Below the pieces are notes generated by a model that saw only the letters and a list, made by a program, of their open reading frames with translations, had not been told where the DNA came from and ran no database searches. The position numbers and the translations under genes are program-made. Below, one piece after another: positions 1 through 8,967 of a stretch of 25,556 nucleotides of DNA (the first letter of the stretch is position 1; each line of letters begins with the position of its first letter). Location of the stretch: assembly GCA_016932375.1 (NCBI GenBank), contig JAFGDA010000095.1, forward strand, positions 1 to 25,556, given 5' to 3'. This DNA comes from Actinomycetota bacterium. Lineage in GTDB: Bacteria; Actinomycetota; Humimicrobiia; Humimicrobiales; Humimicrobiaceae.

Positions 1-28
1 ATTTGCTTTTTGATTTATATGTATTTTA

Positions 29-57
29 CCAGGAAAGCTTCCCGGAAAGATTTTTTT
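29..57 (+). terminator. Possible weak intrinsic terminator upstream of rpmB
   Basis: The arms CCAGGAA (29-35) and TTCCCGG (39-45) can pair with one A-C mismatch around a 3-base loop. A run of seven T begins five bases after the stem. This could end transcription of a gene left of the window. The mismatch, short loop and offset T run make it a weak candidate, and it could instead be a leader structure of rpmB. Confidence 0.3.
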
Positions 58-79
58 GTAAGCCAAGGAGATAAAAGAT

Positions 80-271
80 ATGTCAAGAACATGTGAAATA
101 TGTGGTAAGAAGACTACTTTTGGAAACAATGTAAGTCATTCAAATAAAAAGACCAAAAGGGTTTTTAAACCCAATATCCAGAAAGCCACAGTGGAGATAA
201 ACGGAAAGATAAAGAAAATAAACATATGTACGAGTTGCCTTAAGGCCGGCCTGGTAAAAAAAGTGGTTTAG
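80..271 (+). CDS. rpmB: Large ribosomal subunit protein bL28, zinc-binding form
   Basis: This 63-residue protein is the small basic L28 protein of the 50S subunit. It starts MSRTCEICGKK, then has the conserved stretch with HSNKKTKR and FKPNIQKATVE. Two CxxC pairs (C5/C8 and C50/C53) identify the zinc-ribbon form of L28; zinc-independent paralogs lack these cysteines. The start is well supported by an AAGGAG ribosome binding site at 65-70, nine bases before the ATG. It is the only gene on the + strand in the left 21 kb and its stop codon lies four bases from the stop of the convergent rsmB. rpmB also lies near the end of the gmk-to-rsmB cluster in Bacillus, so the position fits known synteny. 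Length is normal for the family. Confidence 0.95.
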   Translation: MSRTCEICGKKTTFGNNVSHSNKKTKRVFKPNIQKATVEINGKIKKINICTSCLKAGLVKKVV

Positions 272-275
272 TGGT

Positions 276-1772
276 TTAATTCTTGACTTTTTTAAGGACA
301 CATATAAAGGCTGCTTCACCACCAGCTTCGGGCGGCATAATTTCAATGCAGCTGCAATTTTTTGTTGATTCTCCTTCCCCGGGGTAAAAATCCTTATCAA
401 TAATGAAACTTCCTCCGCTTTTGGAAACAAAGCTTTCCATAAGAAGCTTATTTTCAATGGGAGAAAGCGTGCAGGTATAATATACCATCCTTCCTCCTTC
501 TTTAAGATATTCTCCTGAATTCGACAGTATTTTATACTGGATACCTGCAAGCCTTTTTATATCCTCCATGCTGTGGCTGTATTTTACTTCAGGATTTTTG
601 GATGCTGTCCCCAGTGAACTGCAGGGTGCATCCACCAATACCCTGTCAAATTCCGGATAACGGCAATTTTCATTAATGGTTCCTTTTTTCCACCTGATTC
701 CATCCTGCCAGTATTTTATCCTGCCTGTTAGAAAGCCCTTTCTTGTTGCATCCGCATTCACTATTACGGCATTTTCTACTCCCATCCGGACGAGGTTCTC
801 CTGCATAAGCTCAATACGGGAGCTGCTAACATCAACGGATATTATCAATCCCCGGTTTTTCATCAACTGTGAAGCATATGCAGTCTTTCCGCCCGGAGCC
901 GCACATACATCCAGTATTGCTTCACCCGGATTGGGGTTTAGATAATAATTTACTGCAAACTGGGAAAGAAGGTTATGGACAGTAACCAGGCCTTCCCTGT
1001 AAAGACGGCTTTTTTCCAGATCCATTGTAGAGCCAGCCAAAAATGTGCTGCGGGTATCAAACCGGACCCCGCTGATTTCAGGATAACTTAAATGTTTTAC
1101 CCGGGGAATTTCTTCAAATAGCTCTTTTTTTACATTATCCAGGTGCTTTTCATCTTTGATTTTTAATTCATTAAGCCTTATATTAAATACCGGGTTACTG
1201 TTAAGTATGGTGCAAATCTTTTCTGTTTTATCCACCCCGTAATATTCAATCCAGTATTTTACAAGCCACAGCGGGTATGAATATCTTATACTTATCACTT
1301 CTGCGCTGCTTTTACCTGATTTTTTTAGTCTTTGCATTTCAGGGACCAGGATGTCTTCCCTGCCGGTTATTTTTCTTAAAACAGCATTTACAAAACCGGC
1401 TGACGGCTTTCCTGATATTGTCTTTGCCATCTCAACACTTTCATCAACAATTGAATAACCAGGAACCCTGTCCATAAATAATACCTGGTAAACCGCCATC
1501 CTCAAAATATTCATTATACGCGGATCAATATTGCTTTTCTTCCTTACGGAAAAGCCTGTAATTATATGATCCAAAAGCATGTAATGCCTTACAGTACCTT
1601 TAACCAGGTTAAAAATGAACCGCCTGTCCAGTCCGGAAAGATAATCCAGCATGAAAGCACCGGAAAGGTATTTTTTAAGTGAAGCTGGCTGCCTGAAATA
1701 ACTGCATAATATTTTCAGGGCGACCAGGCGGGGATTTGATTTTCCGGGATTATCCCTTTTAAAACCCATCAT
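276..1772 (-). CDS. rsmB: 16S rRNA (cytosine-5) methyltransferase RsmB
   Basis: This 498-residue enzyme should use S-adenosylmethionine to methylate C967 (E. coli numbering) of 16S rRNA. Residues 10-150 form the NusB-like RNA-binding domain of RsmB (DRRFIFNLVKGTVR, DPRIMNILRMAVYQ). Residues 240-497 form the Rossmann methyltransferase domain: SAM motif I LDVCAAPGGKT (287-297), motif IV DAPCS (381-385) and motif VI TCTLSPIEN with catalytic Cys434. Both conserved cysteines of the RNA m5C class (C384, C434) are present. An insertion at about 352-374 (residues between RIKYW and RYPEF) lengthens it compared with the roughly 430-450 residues usual in the family. It is the last gene of the mihF-to-rsmB block, 27 bases after fmt, matching the fmt-rsmB order common in bacteria. 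No clear terminator follows it. Confidence 0.95.
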   Translation of the reverse strand: MMGFKRDNPGKSNPRLVALKILCSYFRQPASLKKYLSGAFMLDYLSGLDRRFIFNLVKGTVRHYMLLDHIITGFSVRKKSNIDPRIMNILRMAVYQVLFMDRVPGYSIVDESVEMAKTISGKPSAGFVNAVLRKITGREDILVPEMQRLKKSGKSSAEVISIRYSYPLWLVKYWIEYYGVDKTEKICTILNSNPVFNIRLNELKIKDEKHLDNVKKELFEEIPRVKHLSYPEISGVRFDTRSTFLAGSTMDLEKSRLYREGLVTVHNLLSQFAVNYYLNPNPGEAILDVCAAPGGKTAYASQLMKNRGLIISVDVSSSRIELMQENLVRMGVENAVIVNADATRKGFLTGRIKYWQDGIRWKKGTINENCRYPEFDRVLVDAPCSSLGTASKNPEVKYSHSMEDIKRLAGIQYKILSNSGEYLKEGGRMVYYTCTLSPIENKLLMESFVSKSGGSFIIDKDFYPGEGESTKNCSCIEIMPPEAGGEAAFICVLKKVKN

Positions 1773-1799
1773 TTATATATTGACCTGACCGGAAGCTTT

Positions 1800-2759
1800 T
1801 TACTTAAAAAAATCGCCGGCTTTTATCCTGTAGCCATTTATAAAATCCCTGTAGTCCATTGGCTTTTTACCCCCGGGCTGTACCGTTTCTATACTGACGG
1901 TATTTCCATCGCCGCATTCTACTATCAGGCCGGATTCCCTGTCCGCAAGGATTACAGTTCCTGCGCCTGCATAAATCCCTTCCAGGTGTGGGGTGCCGGT
2001 TTTTTTTACCATATCAACTTTTGCCCTGAGTATTTTCAGCCTGAGATCTTTCCAGAACGTATATGCACCCGGTTGAGGGCTGAAGGCCCTTATGCTATTT
2101 AAAATTTTTTTTCTGCTTCCGGACCAATCAATCTTAAGATCCTTTTCTGTTATCTTCCGTGTGTAACTTACACCCCTGGCACCCTGGGGATAGGGCCTGT
2201 ATTTTTTATCTTCAACAATATCCATTACACTTATAAGCAACGGACCTCCAAACCTTATAACCTTGTCCATAAGGTCCGCCATATTATCATGGTCTTCCAG
2301 CTTAAATTCAGTCCGGGCATAAATATTTCCAGTATCAACTTCATGAACAACATCATTTATTGTAACACCTGTGCATTCGTCGCCGTTTAAAAGAGCTTCC
2401 AGCATTGGTGCCGGACCGCGGTACCTTGGCAGCAGTGATGGATGTAAATTGATCCACTTTCCAGGGAACATTTCAAAAACTTTTGGTGGAAGTATCATAC
2501 CAAAAGAAACCACCACAGCAAGGTCAAAACCGGTTTTGGAAATCATATTTAGGAAAACCTTATCGAGTTTCCCAAATTCATAGACTTTCAATCTTAGTTC
2601 CTGTGCCCTTTTCTTAACCGGATTTGCAGTAACTTTCCTGCCCCTGCCCCTTTTTTTATCCGGACCTGTTACCACCGAAACAATACAGTGCCTGGAATTA
2701 TAAATTTTTTCCATAAATGGCACAGAAAAATCAGATGAACCAAAAAAAACTATCTTCAA
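1800..2759 (-). CDS. fmt: Methionyl-tRNA formyltransferase
   Basis: This 319-residue enzyme transfers a formyl group from 10-formyltetrahydrofolate to Met-tRNAfMet so that translation can initiate. The N-terminal formyltransferase fold starts MKIVFFGSSDFSVPFM. The signature HPSLLPRYRGPAP (106-118) follows the catalytic Asn104 and His106, and Asp142 lies in VHEVDTGNIY. The C-terminal OB-like domain begins near 205 (ISYTRKIT-like KITEKDLKIDW). Length is normal. The start codon is TTG, revealed by an AAGGGAG ribosome binding site upstream and by the family start immediately before KIVFFGS. It lies 11 bases after def, and the def-fmt pair is the standard coupling of N-terminal formylation and deformylation. 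Identification is secure. Confidence 0.96.
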   Translation of the reverse strand: MKIVFFGSSDFSVPFMEKIYNSRHCIVSVVTGPDKKRGRGRKVTANPVKKRAQELRLKVYEFGKLDKVFLNMISKTGFDLAVVVSFGMILPPKVFEMFPGKWINLHPSLLPRYRGPAPMLEALLNGDECTGVTINDVVHEVDTGNIYARTEFKLEDHDNMADLMDKVIRFGGPLLISVMDIVEDKKYRPYPQGARGVSYTRKITEKDLKIDWSGSRKKILNSIRAFSPQPGAYTFWKDLRLKILRAKVDMVKKTGTPHLEGIYAGAGTVILADRESGLIVECGDGNTVSIETVQPGGKKPMDYRDFINGYRIKAGDFFK

Positions 2760-2770
2760 GGTTTTCTCCC

Positions 2771-3268
2771 TTAAGGCCTTGCTCCTATTTCAAAAATTTT
2801 TCCAAGAAGTTCATTCCTGGACTTTTTATTTAGGTGGTCCATAAACAATACTCCGTTTAAATGGTCTATTTCATGCTGGAAAATGCGTGCCAGGAGACCT
2901 TCGGCAGTAACTTCAATTTCTTTTCCAGCTGTATCGATGGCTTTCACCCTTACCTTTGGGTGACGGTTAACAGTGAATCCATGTATTGAAAATATTGAAA
3001 GGCAACCTTCTTCACTCTCTATAATATCTTCATCAAGGATCTCAATTTCTGGATTTATATATGCTTTAACCGGGCCGTCATAACTAATTATTATAACCCT
3101 TTTTGAAACTCCTATCTGGGGGGCTGCAAGACCCACGCCTCCCATGCTTTCGAGTGTATCCTTCATATCCCTGATAAGGGATATTACTGGTTTATCTATG
3201 TTTTCAATCCTGCTGCTTACTTCCCTTAACACAGGATCCCCTATGGTTCTTATTTTCCTTACTGCCAT
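2771..3268 (-). CDS. def: Peptide deformylase
   Basis: This 165-residue metalloenzyme removes the formyl group from the initiator methionine of new proteins. All three family motifs are intact: GVGLAAPQ (44-51), EEGCLS with metal ligand Cys89 (86-91), and HEIDH with metal ligands His132 and His136 and catalytic Glu133. Length is typical of a compact deformylase. The ATG is preceded by AAAGGGA at a good distance. It lies just upstream of fmt in transcription order and 122 bases after priA. That gap holds a candidate promoter, so def-fmt-rsmB may be transcribed partly on its own. Confidence 0.96.
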   Translation of the reverse strand: MAVRKIRTIGDPVLREVSSRIENIDKPVISLIRDMKDTLESMGGVGLAAPQIGVSKRVIIISYDGPVKAYINPEIEILDEDIIESEEGCLSIFSIHGFTVNRHPKVRVKAIDTAGKEIEVTAEGLLARIFQHEIDHLNGVLFMDHLNKKSRNELLGKIFEIGARP

Positions 3269-3353
3269 CTTGTTTTCCCTTTTTAAAAACAGCGCAATTA
3301 AAAAATACGCTTTAAATGATAACTAAAATTTACCCTGCATATGTTTTCATAAA

Positions 3354-3381
3354 AATATAAACACTCAAAAGAACACTGCAA
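3354..3381 (-). promoter_or_regulatory. Candidate promoter for def-fmt-rsmB
   Basis: In the 122-base gap between priA and def, the minus strand reads TTGCAG (3381-3376), a 16-base spacer, then TATATT (3359-3354). The -10 box matches the consensus at five of six bases but the -35 box is poor. I saw no terminator in this gap, so read-through from priA is also likely. Confidence 0.33.
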
Positions 3382-3390
3382 TCCATGTTT

Positions 3391-5676
3391 TTATAGTATC
3401 CATGCAGGATCAACATCTACTATTATCCTGCAATGTCTTGCCTTCCGGTATTTTTTCAGGATCCCTGAAATCGCTTCACCTGTTTTTTCCATATCCTGCG
3501 TTTTTATCAGTATATGCCACCGGTAAAACCTGTTAATTCTTGAAAAAGGCGCCGGGGCCGGTCCCAGTATTTCATTATTTATTTTAATAGCATGGCTTAT
3601 TTTGGTAAATAACTTTTTTATCTCTTTTTTTACTTCTTCTTCCGTACTTCCTGATATGATGATATTTACCAGGTTTGAAAATGGAGGATACCTTAACTCA
3701 TTCCTGTTTTTCAGTTCTTCATAATAAAACTTTTCGTAATCTTCATCGAGGATATGCCTCATAACTGCGCTTTGGGGCCTGTATGTCTGCACCAGTACCC
3801 TCCCCTGTTTGTCCTTTCTTCCGGCTCTTCCGGATACCTGTGTTATAAGCTGGTAGACCCTTTCGTTCATATGGAAATCCGGCAGGCCAAGCATTGAGTC
3901 GCAGTTTATAACCCCAACAAGCGTTACGTCAGGTATATCCAGGCCCTTTGCAATCATCTGGGTGCCTACCAGAATGGAACTTCCTGGTTCTGAAAACTTG
4001 TCAAGTATATCCTCATGGGATTTTTTACGGGTTGTGATATCTGAATCCATGCGCATTACCGGGATATCCCTGAAACGGGCCCTTATTTTTGACTCTACCT
4101 TCTGTATCCCTGTCCCGTAAAGAAACATATTGCTTTTATTGCAATTTGGACAGATACCGGTATATTTCTCCTCTCTCCCGCAATGATGGCATACGAGCAT
4201 GCCGCGGTCCTGGTGGTAACTGTATGAAAGATCGCAATCAGGACAGAGGGGTACATGCCCGCAGTTACGGCATATAACAAAGTTTGAAAACCCCCTGCGG
4301 TTAATAAAGATAATTACTTTATTGCCTTTATCCAGTTCCTCTTTCATGGATTTATATAACTTTCTTGTTATTGTAAGGTCCTCCCTAATATGATCTATGC
4401 CCCGTAGGTCAATTAGCTCCCTGTGAGGCCTGACCTGTCCGCTGGCTCTTACAGGAATCTTAAGCATGGTATAATCATCCCTGTGCTGTGCACGGTGCAT
4501 CGTAACGACAGAAGGTGTAGCACTTCCCATCACAACAGGGATCCCTAAAATTTCCGCAAGCTTTTCTGCCACATCACGGGTGTTGTACCGTACCAGGGAA
4601 TTTTCCTTGTATGAAGGATCATGCTCTTCGTCCATTATAATAACACCGGGTTCATGTACCGGCGTAAAAAGGGCGGACCTGGTACCTATTATCACCGCTA
4701 TCTTTCCTTCCCATATATCCAACCATCTTTCATATCTTTCGGCATCACTCATGTTGGAATGGTAAACAGCTACCCTTCCACCGAATTCATCTTCAAATCT
4801 CCTGTAGAGCTGTGGGGTCAGTGAAATCTCGGGGGTAAGTATGAGGGCCTTTCCAGAATTTTTCAGGACCCTGCGGCATATCCTTATATATATCTCAGTC
4901 TTTCCGCTGCCGGTTACTCCCTGTATGAGGTACTTATGATGTTTTCCGTCCACAATTGACCTGCTGACTTCATGCACACATTTTTCCTGGTATTCATTCA
5001 GGATTATTTCTTCCGTGTGGCCGCCCTCCTTCCCGGTATACCTGAAATCCCTGTGCTCCCTAACCTTCTGTATCTTTATAAAACCATCATCCAGGAGCGC
5101 TTTAAGACTTGAACTGCCTGAACCTGTTGATTTAAGTATTTTACACCCCGGCAATGCTTCAGCTGAATTACCATGATGGGTCCTGGATTCATTGATAAGA
5201 TAATCAAGTATTTTTTTTTGCGAAGGTCTTTTTTCCCAGTTTATTGACGAGGCTTTCCGGTTATATATCTCATAATTTAGGCTTAAAAGCTCAACGTATT
5301 TAAACCCTGTACCGGACCTGTAAAAAGAAGCCCTGGTTTTTCTTCCCGGTGGAAGAAACAGCCTTATTACGCTCCCCAGCGGCTGTATGTAATATGAGCT
5401 CATCCAGCGGATTAGTTCGAGCCGTTTTTTATCAAACACCGGTTGCGGGCTTACAAGGTCTTCTATTGGCTTTACCTCTTCAGGAGGAATACCTGGATAG
5501 TCCATAAGACCCACTACATAACCTAATTCGATACGGCCTTTTACCGGTACGAGGACTACGCTTCCTGTTTTTATTTTCCCAGCTAATTTTTCCGGTATGA
5601 GATAATCGAAACCATGATCAAGGTCCAGTGCTTTAATGTCTATATAGACTGAGGCATATTTTGGATGGTCTGTCAT
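3391..5676 (-). CDS. priA: Primosomal protein N' (replication restart helicase PriA)
   Basis: This 761-residue protein is a 3'-to-5' DNA helicase that recognises stalled forks and reloads the replisome. The N-terminal 3'-end-binding domain spans about 1-110. Walker A is GVTGSGKT (253-260) and Walker B/DEAH box is DEEH (349-352). Helicase motif VI is QVSGRAGR (613-620). Between the two helicase lobes, eight cysteines (469, 472, 478, 481, 496, 499, 509, 512) form the paired zinc-binding sites that define PriA and separate it from RecG and other DEAH helicases. Length is within the family range. It sits 12 bases after metK; gmk-rpoZ-coaBC-priA-def-fmt is a widely conserved order. The ATG has no strong ribosome binding site, so translation may be coupled to metK. 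Confidence 0.96.
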   Translation of the reverse strand: MTDHPKYASVYIDIKALDLDHGFDYLIPEKLAGKIKTGSVVLVPVKGRIELGYVVGLMDYPGIPPEEVKPIEDLVSPQPVFDKKRLELIRWMSSYYIQPLGSVIRLFLPPGRKTRASFYRSGTGFKYVELLSLNYEIYNRKASSINWEKRPSQKKILDYLINESRTHHGNSAEALPGCKILKSTGSGSSSLKALLDDGFIKIQKVREHRDFRYTGKEGGHTEEIILNEYQEKCVHEVSRSIVDGKHHKYLIQGVTGSGKTEIYIRICRRVLKNSGKALILTPEISLTPQLYRRFEDEFGGRVAVYHSNMSDAERYERWLDIWEGKIAVIIGTRSALFTPVHEPGVIIMDEEHDPSYKENSLVRYNTRDVAEKLAEILGIPVVMGSATPSVVTMHRAQHRDDYTMLKIPVRASGQVRPHRELIDLRGIDHIREDLTITRKLYKSMKEELDKGNKVIIFINRRGFSNFVICRNCGHVPLCPDCDLSYSYHQDRGMLVCHHCGREEKYTGICPNCNKSNMFLYGTGIQKVESKIRARFRDIPVMRMDSDITTRKKSHEDILDKFSEPGSSILVGTQMIAKGLDIPDVTLVGVINCDSMLGLPDFHMNERVYQLITQVSGRAGRKDKQGRVLVQTYRPQSAVMRHILDEDYEKFYYEELKNRNELRYPPFSNLVNIIISGSTEEEVKKEIKKLFTKISHAIKINNEILGPAPAPFSRINRFYRWHILIKTQDMEKTGEAISGILKKYRKARHCRIIVDVDPAWIL

Positions 5677-5688
5677 TTATACAGGTTT

Positions 5689-6894
5689 TTATTTTAACCC
5701 CAAAAAGCTTTTTATATCATCCACCCTGTCCAGCTTTTCCCATGTGAAATCACGGTCATGCCTTCCGAAGTGTCCGTAGGCTGCAGTTTTCCTGTATATA
5801 GGCCGTAACAGGTCCAGGTCCCTCACTATTGCAGCAGGCCTCAAATCAAAAATTTCCTTTACCGCGTCCTCTATCTTAAGTGGATCGGCCTTTTCCGTAC
5901 CAAAAGTTTCAACCATGATTGACACAGGATGCGATACACCTATGGCATATGCTATTTCCACCTCCAACCGGTCTGCTGCTCCTGCAGCAACCAGGTTCTT
6001 CGCAACATATCTTGCAGCATAGGTTGCCGACCTGTCCACCTTTGATGGATCCTTTCCTGAAAATGCTCCTCCCCCGTGTCTTGCGGAACCGCCATATGTA
6101 TCCACTATTATTTTCCTGCCGGTAAGTCCCGTATCACCCATGGGCCCCCCTATGGTAAACTCACCAGTGGGATTGACGAACAGTTTGAGATCCCTGGATA
6201 AATACTCTTCAGGTATTATAGGCTTTATGACAAACTCCCGTATATCAGGAGCTATCTGGGTGTCTATGTCTATTTTTGGCGCATGCTGTGAAGATACCAC
6301 TACAGTTTCCACACATACAGGCCGGTCATTTTCATACCTTATCGTTACCTGGGATTTGCCATCCGGCCTTAGATACGGAAGTATCCCTGCTTTTCTCACT
6401 TCTGAAAGGCGGTGGGCAATTTTATGGGCAAGCATTATTGGCATCGGCATAAATTCCGCTGTTTCAGTACATGCATAACCGAACATCATTCCCTGGTCGC
6501 CCGCTCCCTGTGAATCAAGTTCATCCTCATAACCGTTTCCTACCCGTGATTCGAATGCTTTTTCAACTCCCTGTGCAATGTTTGAAGACTGCTTCCCTAT
6601 GGATGTCAAAACACCACAGGTCTCATAATCAAAACCGTATTTTGCCCTTGTATAACCAATATTTTTTATTACCCCCCGGACTATGTCCGGAATTTCAACA
6701 TATGTTGAAGTGGTAACTTCTCCTGCAACTACCACTATTCCCGTCTTGAGGAGGGTCTCTATTGCCACCCTTGCTTTTTTATCGTCCGTGATTATAGCAT
6801 CAAGTACCGCATCCGATATCTGGTCCGCCATCTTGTCCGGATGGCCCTCGGTTACAGATTCAGATGTAAACAGGTAACTTCTCTTTCTTGCCAT
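5689..6894 (-). CDS. metK: S-adenosylmethionine synthase
   Basis: This 401-residue enzyme makes S-adenosylmethionine from methionine and ATP. The ATP-binding motif GHPDK is at 17-21, the signature GAGDQGMMFGYA at 130-141, and the phosphate-binding GGGAFSGKDPSKVDRS at 274-289. Length and the start MARKRSYLFTSESVTEGHPDK are normal for the family. It is inserted between coaBC and priA, an arrangement seen in actinobacteria and absent from the equivalent Bacillus cluster. That supports an actinobacterial affiliation. Its product also feeds methyl groups to rsmB at the end of the same block. No S-box riboswitch was seen in the 22-base gap before it. Confidence 0.97.
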   Translation of the reverse strand: MARKRSYLFTSESVTEGHPDKMADQISDAVLDAIITDDKKARVAIETLLKTGIVVVAGEVTTSTYVEIPDIVRGVIKNIGYTRAKYGFDYETCGVLTSIGKQSSNIAQGVEKAFESRVGNGYEDELDSQGAGDQGMMFGYACTETAEFMPMPIMLAHKIAHRLSEVRKAGILPYLRPDGKSQVTIRYENDRPVCVETVVVSSQHAPKIDIDTQIAPDIREFVIKPIIPEEYLSRDLKLFVNPTGEFTIGGPMGDTGLTGRKIIVDTYGGSARHGGGAFSGKDPSKVDRSATYAARYVAKNLVAAGAADRLEVEIAYAIGVSHPVSIMVETFGTEKADPLKIEDAVKEIFDLRPAAIVRDLDLLRPIYRKTAAYGHFGRHDRDFTWEKLDRVDDIKSFLGLK

Positions 6895-6916
6895 TGTTTG
6901 CCTGACCTTTCTATTC

Positions 6917-8122
6917 CTAAATACTTTTTATTATATTGTCCCAGATTATACGGGCAATCATCCTCTTTGTATCCCTGCCTGTCCCGATTGTACTGCCATC
7001 ACTTAATAATATATCTACCTGGTTATAGTCGCTATCCATCCCTATATCCTTCCTGGATATATCATTTGCCACAATCATATCTATGCCTTTAAAGGCCATT
7101 TTCTGCCTGGCATCATCAGCAACACCCCCGTATTCAGCCGCAAAACCTGCCAGAAATTGATTCTTTTTCTTTTGAGACGCCAGTTCCCTCAGTATGTTTA
7201 TATTTTCCCTAAATTTTACGAAGTCAAGTATTCCTTCCTTCTTCTTTAATTTATATTCATACTTCTTTTCGGGAATAATATCACAGACTGCTGCAGCCAT
7301 GATTGTTATATCGCAATTGCTGTAATATTCGAGCACCGCCCTCCTCATCTGCTCTGTATTTTCAACTTCTATCAGCCTTACCCCGTATGGTTTTACAATC
7401 CCCCTGGCTGCACTTACCAGCATTACTTCATCAGCACCCCTGAAATATGCTTCAGCTGCGAGTGCGTATCCCATTTTACCGCTCGAAGAATTCGATATAT
7501 ACCGGACGGCGTCAATATATTCCCTTGTCCCCCCGGCAGTTATAAGTACTTTCCTGCCGGATAAATCGCAGCTTATTTTTAAAAGCTCTTTTAGCCTTGA
7601 GATAATTGATTCTTCTCCGGCCATTCTGCCCAGCCCTTCTTCACCGCAGGCCAGGTTTCCGGTTTCAGGCCCTATAAAAAAATATTTTCCTTTTTTCCCA
7701 AGCGATTCAATGTTTTTTAAAAACACTTCATCCGCATACATACTTTCATTCATGGCAGGAGCTACAAGGACCGGGCATGTTGCAGCAAGAACAGAAGTGG
7801 TCAGGAAATCATCACATATCCCCCCTGCCAATTTTGATATAACATCGGCGCTTGCAGGTGCAATAAGATATGCGTCTGCGCTATGGGACAGCGATATATG
7901 GTAGATTCTTCCTTCGTTTTTGAACTGTTCAATAATTGTGCGGTTTCCTGAAAGACTTGAAAAAGTTATTGGATTTATAAAATTGCAGGCCCTTGGCGTC
8001 ATTACCGGTACTACTTCAGCCCCCATTTTTATCAAACGTGAACAGAGATAAGCAGCTTTATAAGCGGCAATGGATGCTGTAACACCGAGAACGATCTTTT
8101 TTTTAAAAAAAAATTCAATCAC
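6917..8122 (-). CDS. coaBC: Bifunctional phosphopantothenoylcysteine decarboxylase / phosphopantothenate-cysteine ligase
   Basis: This 401-residue bifunctional enzyme carries out two successive steps of coenzyme A synthesis. The N-terminal CoaC flavoprotein (about 1-180) has GVTASIAAYKAA, catalytic His75 (YHISLSH), PAMN (122-125) and the substrate-clamp Cys159 in CGEEGLGRMAG. The C-terminal CoaB ligase (about 185-401) has TAGGTREYIDAVR, NSSSGKMG and KLKK (291-294). The start codon is GTG and no clear ribosome binding site precedes it; rpoZ stops six bases upstream, so translational coupling is likely. Directly after the start come nine T and eight A in the coding strand, encoding FFFKKK. The reading frame is intact across this tract. 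Confidence 0.95.
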   Translation of the reverse strand: MIEFFFKKKIVLGVTASIAAYKAAYLCSRLIKMGAEVVPVMTPRACNFINPITFSSLSGNRTIIEQFKNEGRIYHISLSHSADAYLIAPASADVISKLAGGICDDFLTTSVLAATCPVLVAPAMNESMYADEVFLKNIESLGKKGKYFFIGPETGNLACGEEGLGRMAGEESIISRLKELLKISCDLSGRKVLITAGGTREYIDAVRYISNSSSGKMGYALAAEAYFRGADEVMLVSAARGIVKPYGVRLIEVENTEQMRRAVLEYYSNCDITIMAAAVCDIIPEKKYEYKLKKKEGILDFVKFRENINILRELASQKKKNQFLAGFAAEYGGVADDARQKMAFKGIDMIVANDISRKDIGMDSDYNQVDILLSDGSTIGTGRDTKRMIARIIWDNIIKSI

Positions 8123-8128
8123 CGGAAA

Positions 8129-8377
8129 TCACTGTTCATCAATATCCACTTCGCTACTGCCATAAACTACTTTTCCTTCTTTAATTTCATTAAAGGCTAT
8201 TTCGAGAGGGTCATGGGAATCGATATCAACAAGCGGTTTTACCACATTTATTCTTTCCATGTTCCTTTTGGCATTAAGGTAATTTCCAAGCTCCCTCGCT
8301 CTTTTGGCAGTAGCTATGCATAACTTATACTTACTCTTTACTTTCTTATTAAATTCATCAAGATACTGTATTTCCAC
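8129..8377 (-). CDS. rpoZ: RNA polymerase omega subunit
   Basis: This 82-residue protein is the small omega subunit that helps fold and assemble the beta-prime subunit of RNA polymerase. The family core is visible as YKLCIATAKRARELGNY (17-33) followed by the region with PLEIAFNEIKEGKV. The start codon is GTG, fixed by a perfect AAGGAGG ribosome binding site that overlaps the last codons and stop of gmk, ten bases upstream. Position between gmk and coaBC is the standard one for rpoZ in both Actinobacteria and Firmicutes. The short length and divergent C-terminus are ordinary for omega. Confidence 0.92.
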   Translation of the reverse strand: MEIQYLDEFNKKVKSKYKLCIATAKRARELGNYLNAKRNMERINVVKPLVDIDSHDPLEIAFNEIKEGKVVYGSSEVDIDEQ

Positions 8378-8384
8378 TTTTAGG

Positions 8385-8951
8385 CTATCCTCCTTTTTGC
8401 ATTAACAGTACTTCCTTCAAATTGGCCAATGCTTCATTATAGTTATTATTAACAATTATGCAATCATAATATTTCTTAAATTGAAGTTCCCTTAATGCTA
8501 TCCGGATCCTGTTTTCTATATCCTCCATCCCGTCGGTGCCCCTTTTTAAAAGGCGTTCCTTCAATTCTTTAGGGGTCGTTGTTGCAATAAAAACTGAATA
8601 AGCATCATCCATTGTTTCCATCACCTTCATGGCTCCCTGTACTTCTATTTCAAGTATGACATTTATACCACTTGAAAGACGGTCCATCACAAATTTCAAA
8701 GGAGTTCCGTATAAATAGCCTGCATACGGTGCCCACTCCAGCAGTTCTCCATTATCTGCCATTTTTTTAAACTGCCCATCACTTAAAAAATAATATTGTT
8801 TTCCATGGGCCTCATTTTTTCTTGGAGGTCTTGTGGTGACTGAAACAGACTTTTCAAAGCCTTCCAGGTCTTTTATTATCTGTCTTATTAGAGTACTTTT
8901 TCCTGAACCTGATGGACCGGATATTATGAATAGTTTTCCCCTTGCTGACAT
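8385..8951 (-). CDS. gmk: Guanylate kinase
   Basis: This 188-residue kinase phosphorylates GMP to GDP. The P-loop GPSGSGKST (12-20) is followed by SVTTRPPRKNE, which binds GMP, and by the region with YYFLSD and ILEIEVQGA that is typical of guanylate kinases. Length is normal for a bacterial enzyme. It lies 16 bases after mihF and 7 bases before rpoZ. No ribosome binding site is evident before its ATG, so translation probably follows mihF. The mihF-gmk-rpoZ trio is characteristic of Actinobacteria. Confidence 0.96.
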   Translation of the reverse strand: MSARGKLFIISGPSGSGKSTLIRQIIKDLEGFEKSVSVTTRPPRKNEAHGKQYYFLSDGQFKKMADNGELLEWAPYAGYLYGTPLKFVMDRLSSGINVILEIEVQGAMKVMETMDDAYSVFIATTTPKELKERLLKRGTDGMEDIENRIRIALRELQFKKYYDCIIVNNNYNEALANLKEVLLMQKGG

Positions 8952-8967
8952 TTAACGACATCAACTA

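Noticed and set aside
140..550. 136-residue open frame on the minus strand overlapping rpmB and the 3' end of rsmB
   Set aside because: It lies in another frame of the clear rsmB gene and covers rpmB in antisense; its sequence matches no family and has no ribosome binding site.
6895..6916. S-adenosylmethionine riboswitch before metK
   Set aside because: The gap to coaBC is only 22 bases, too short for an S-box leader, and no terminator hairpin is present.
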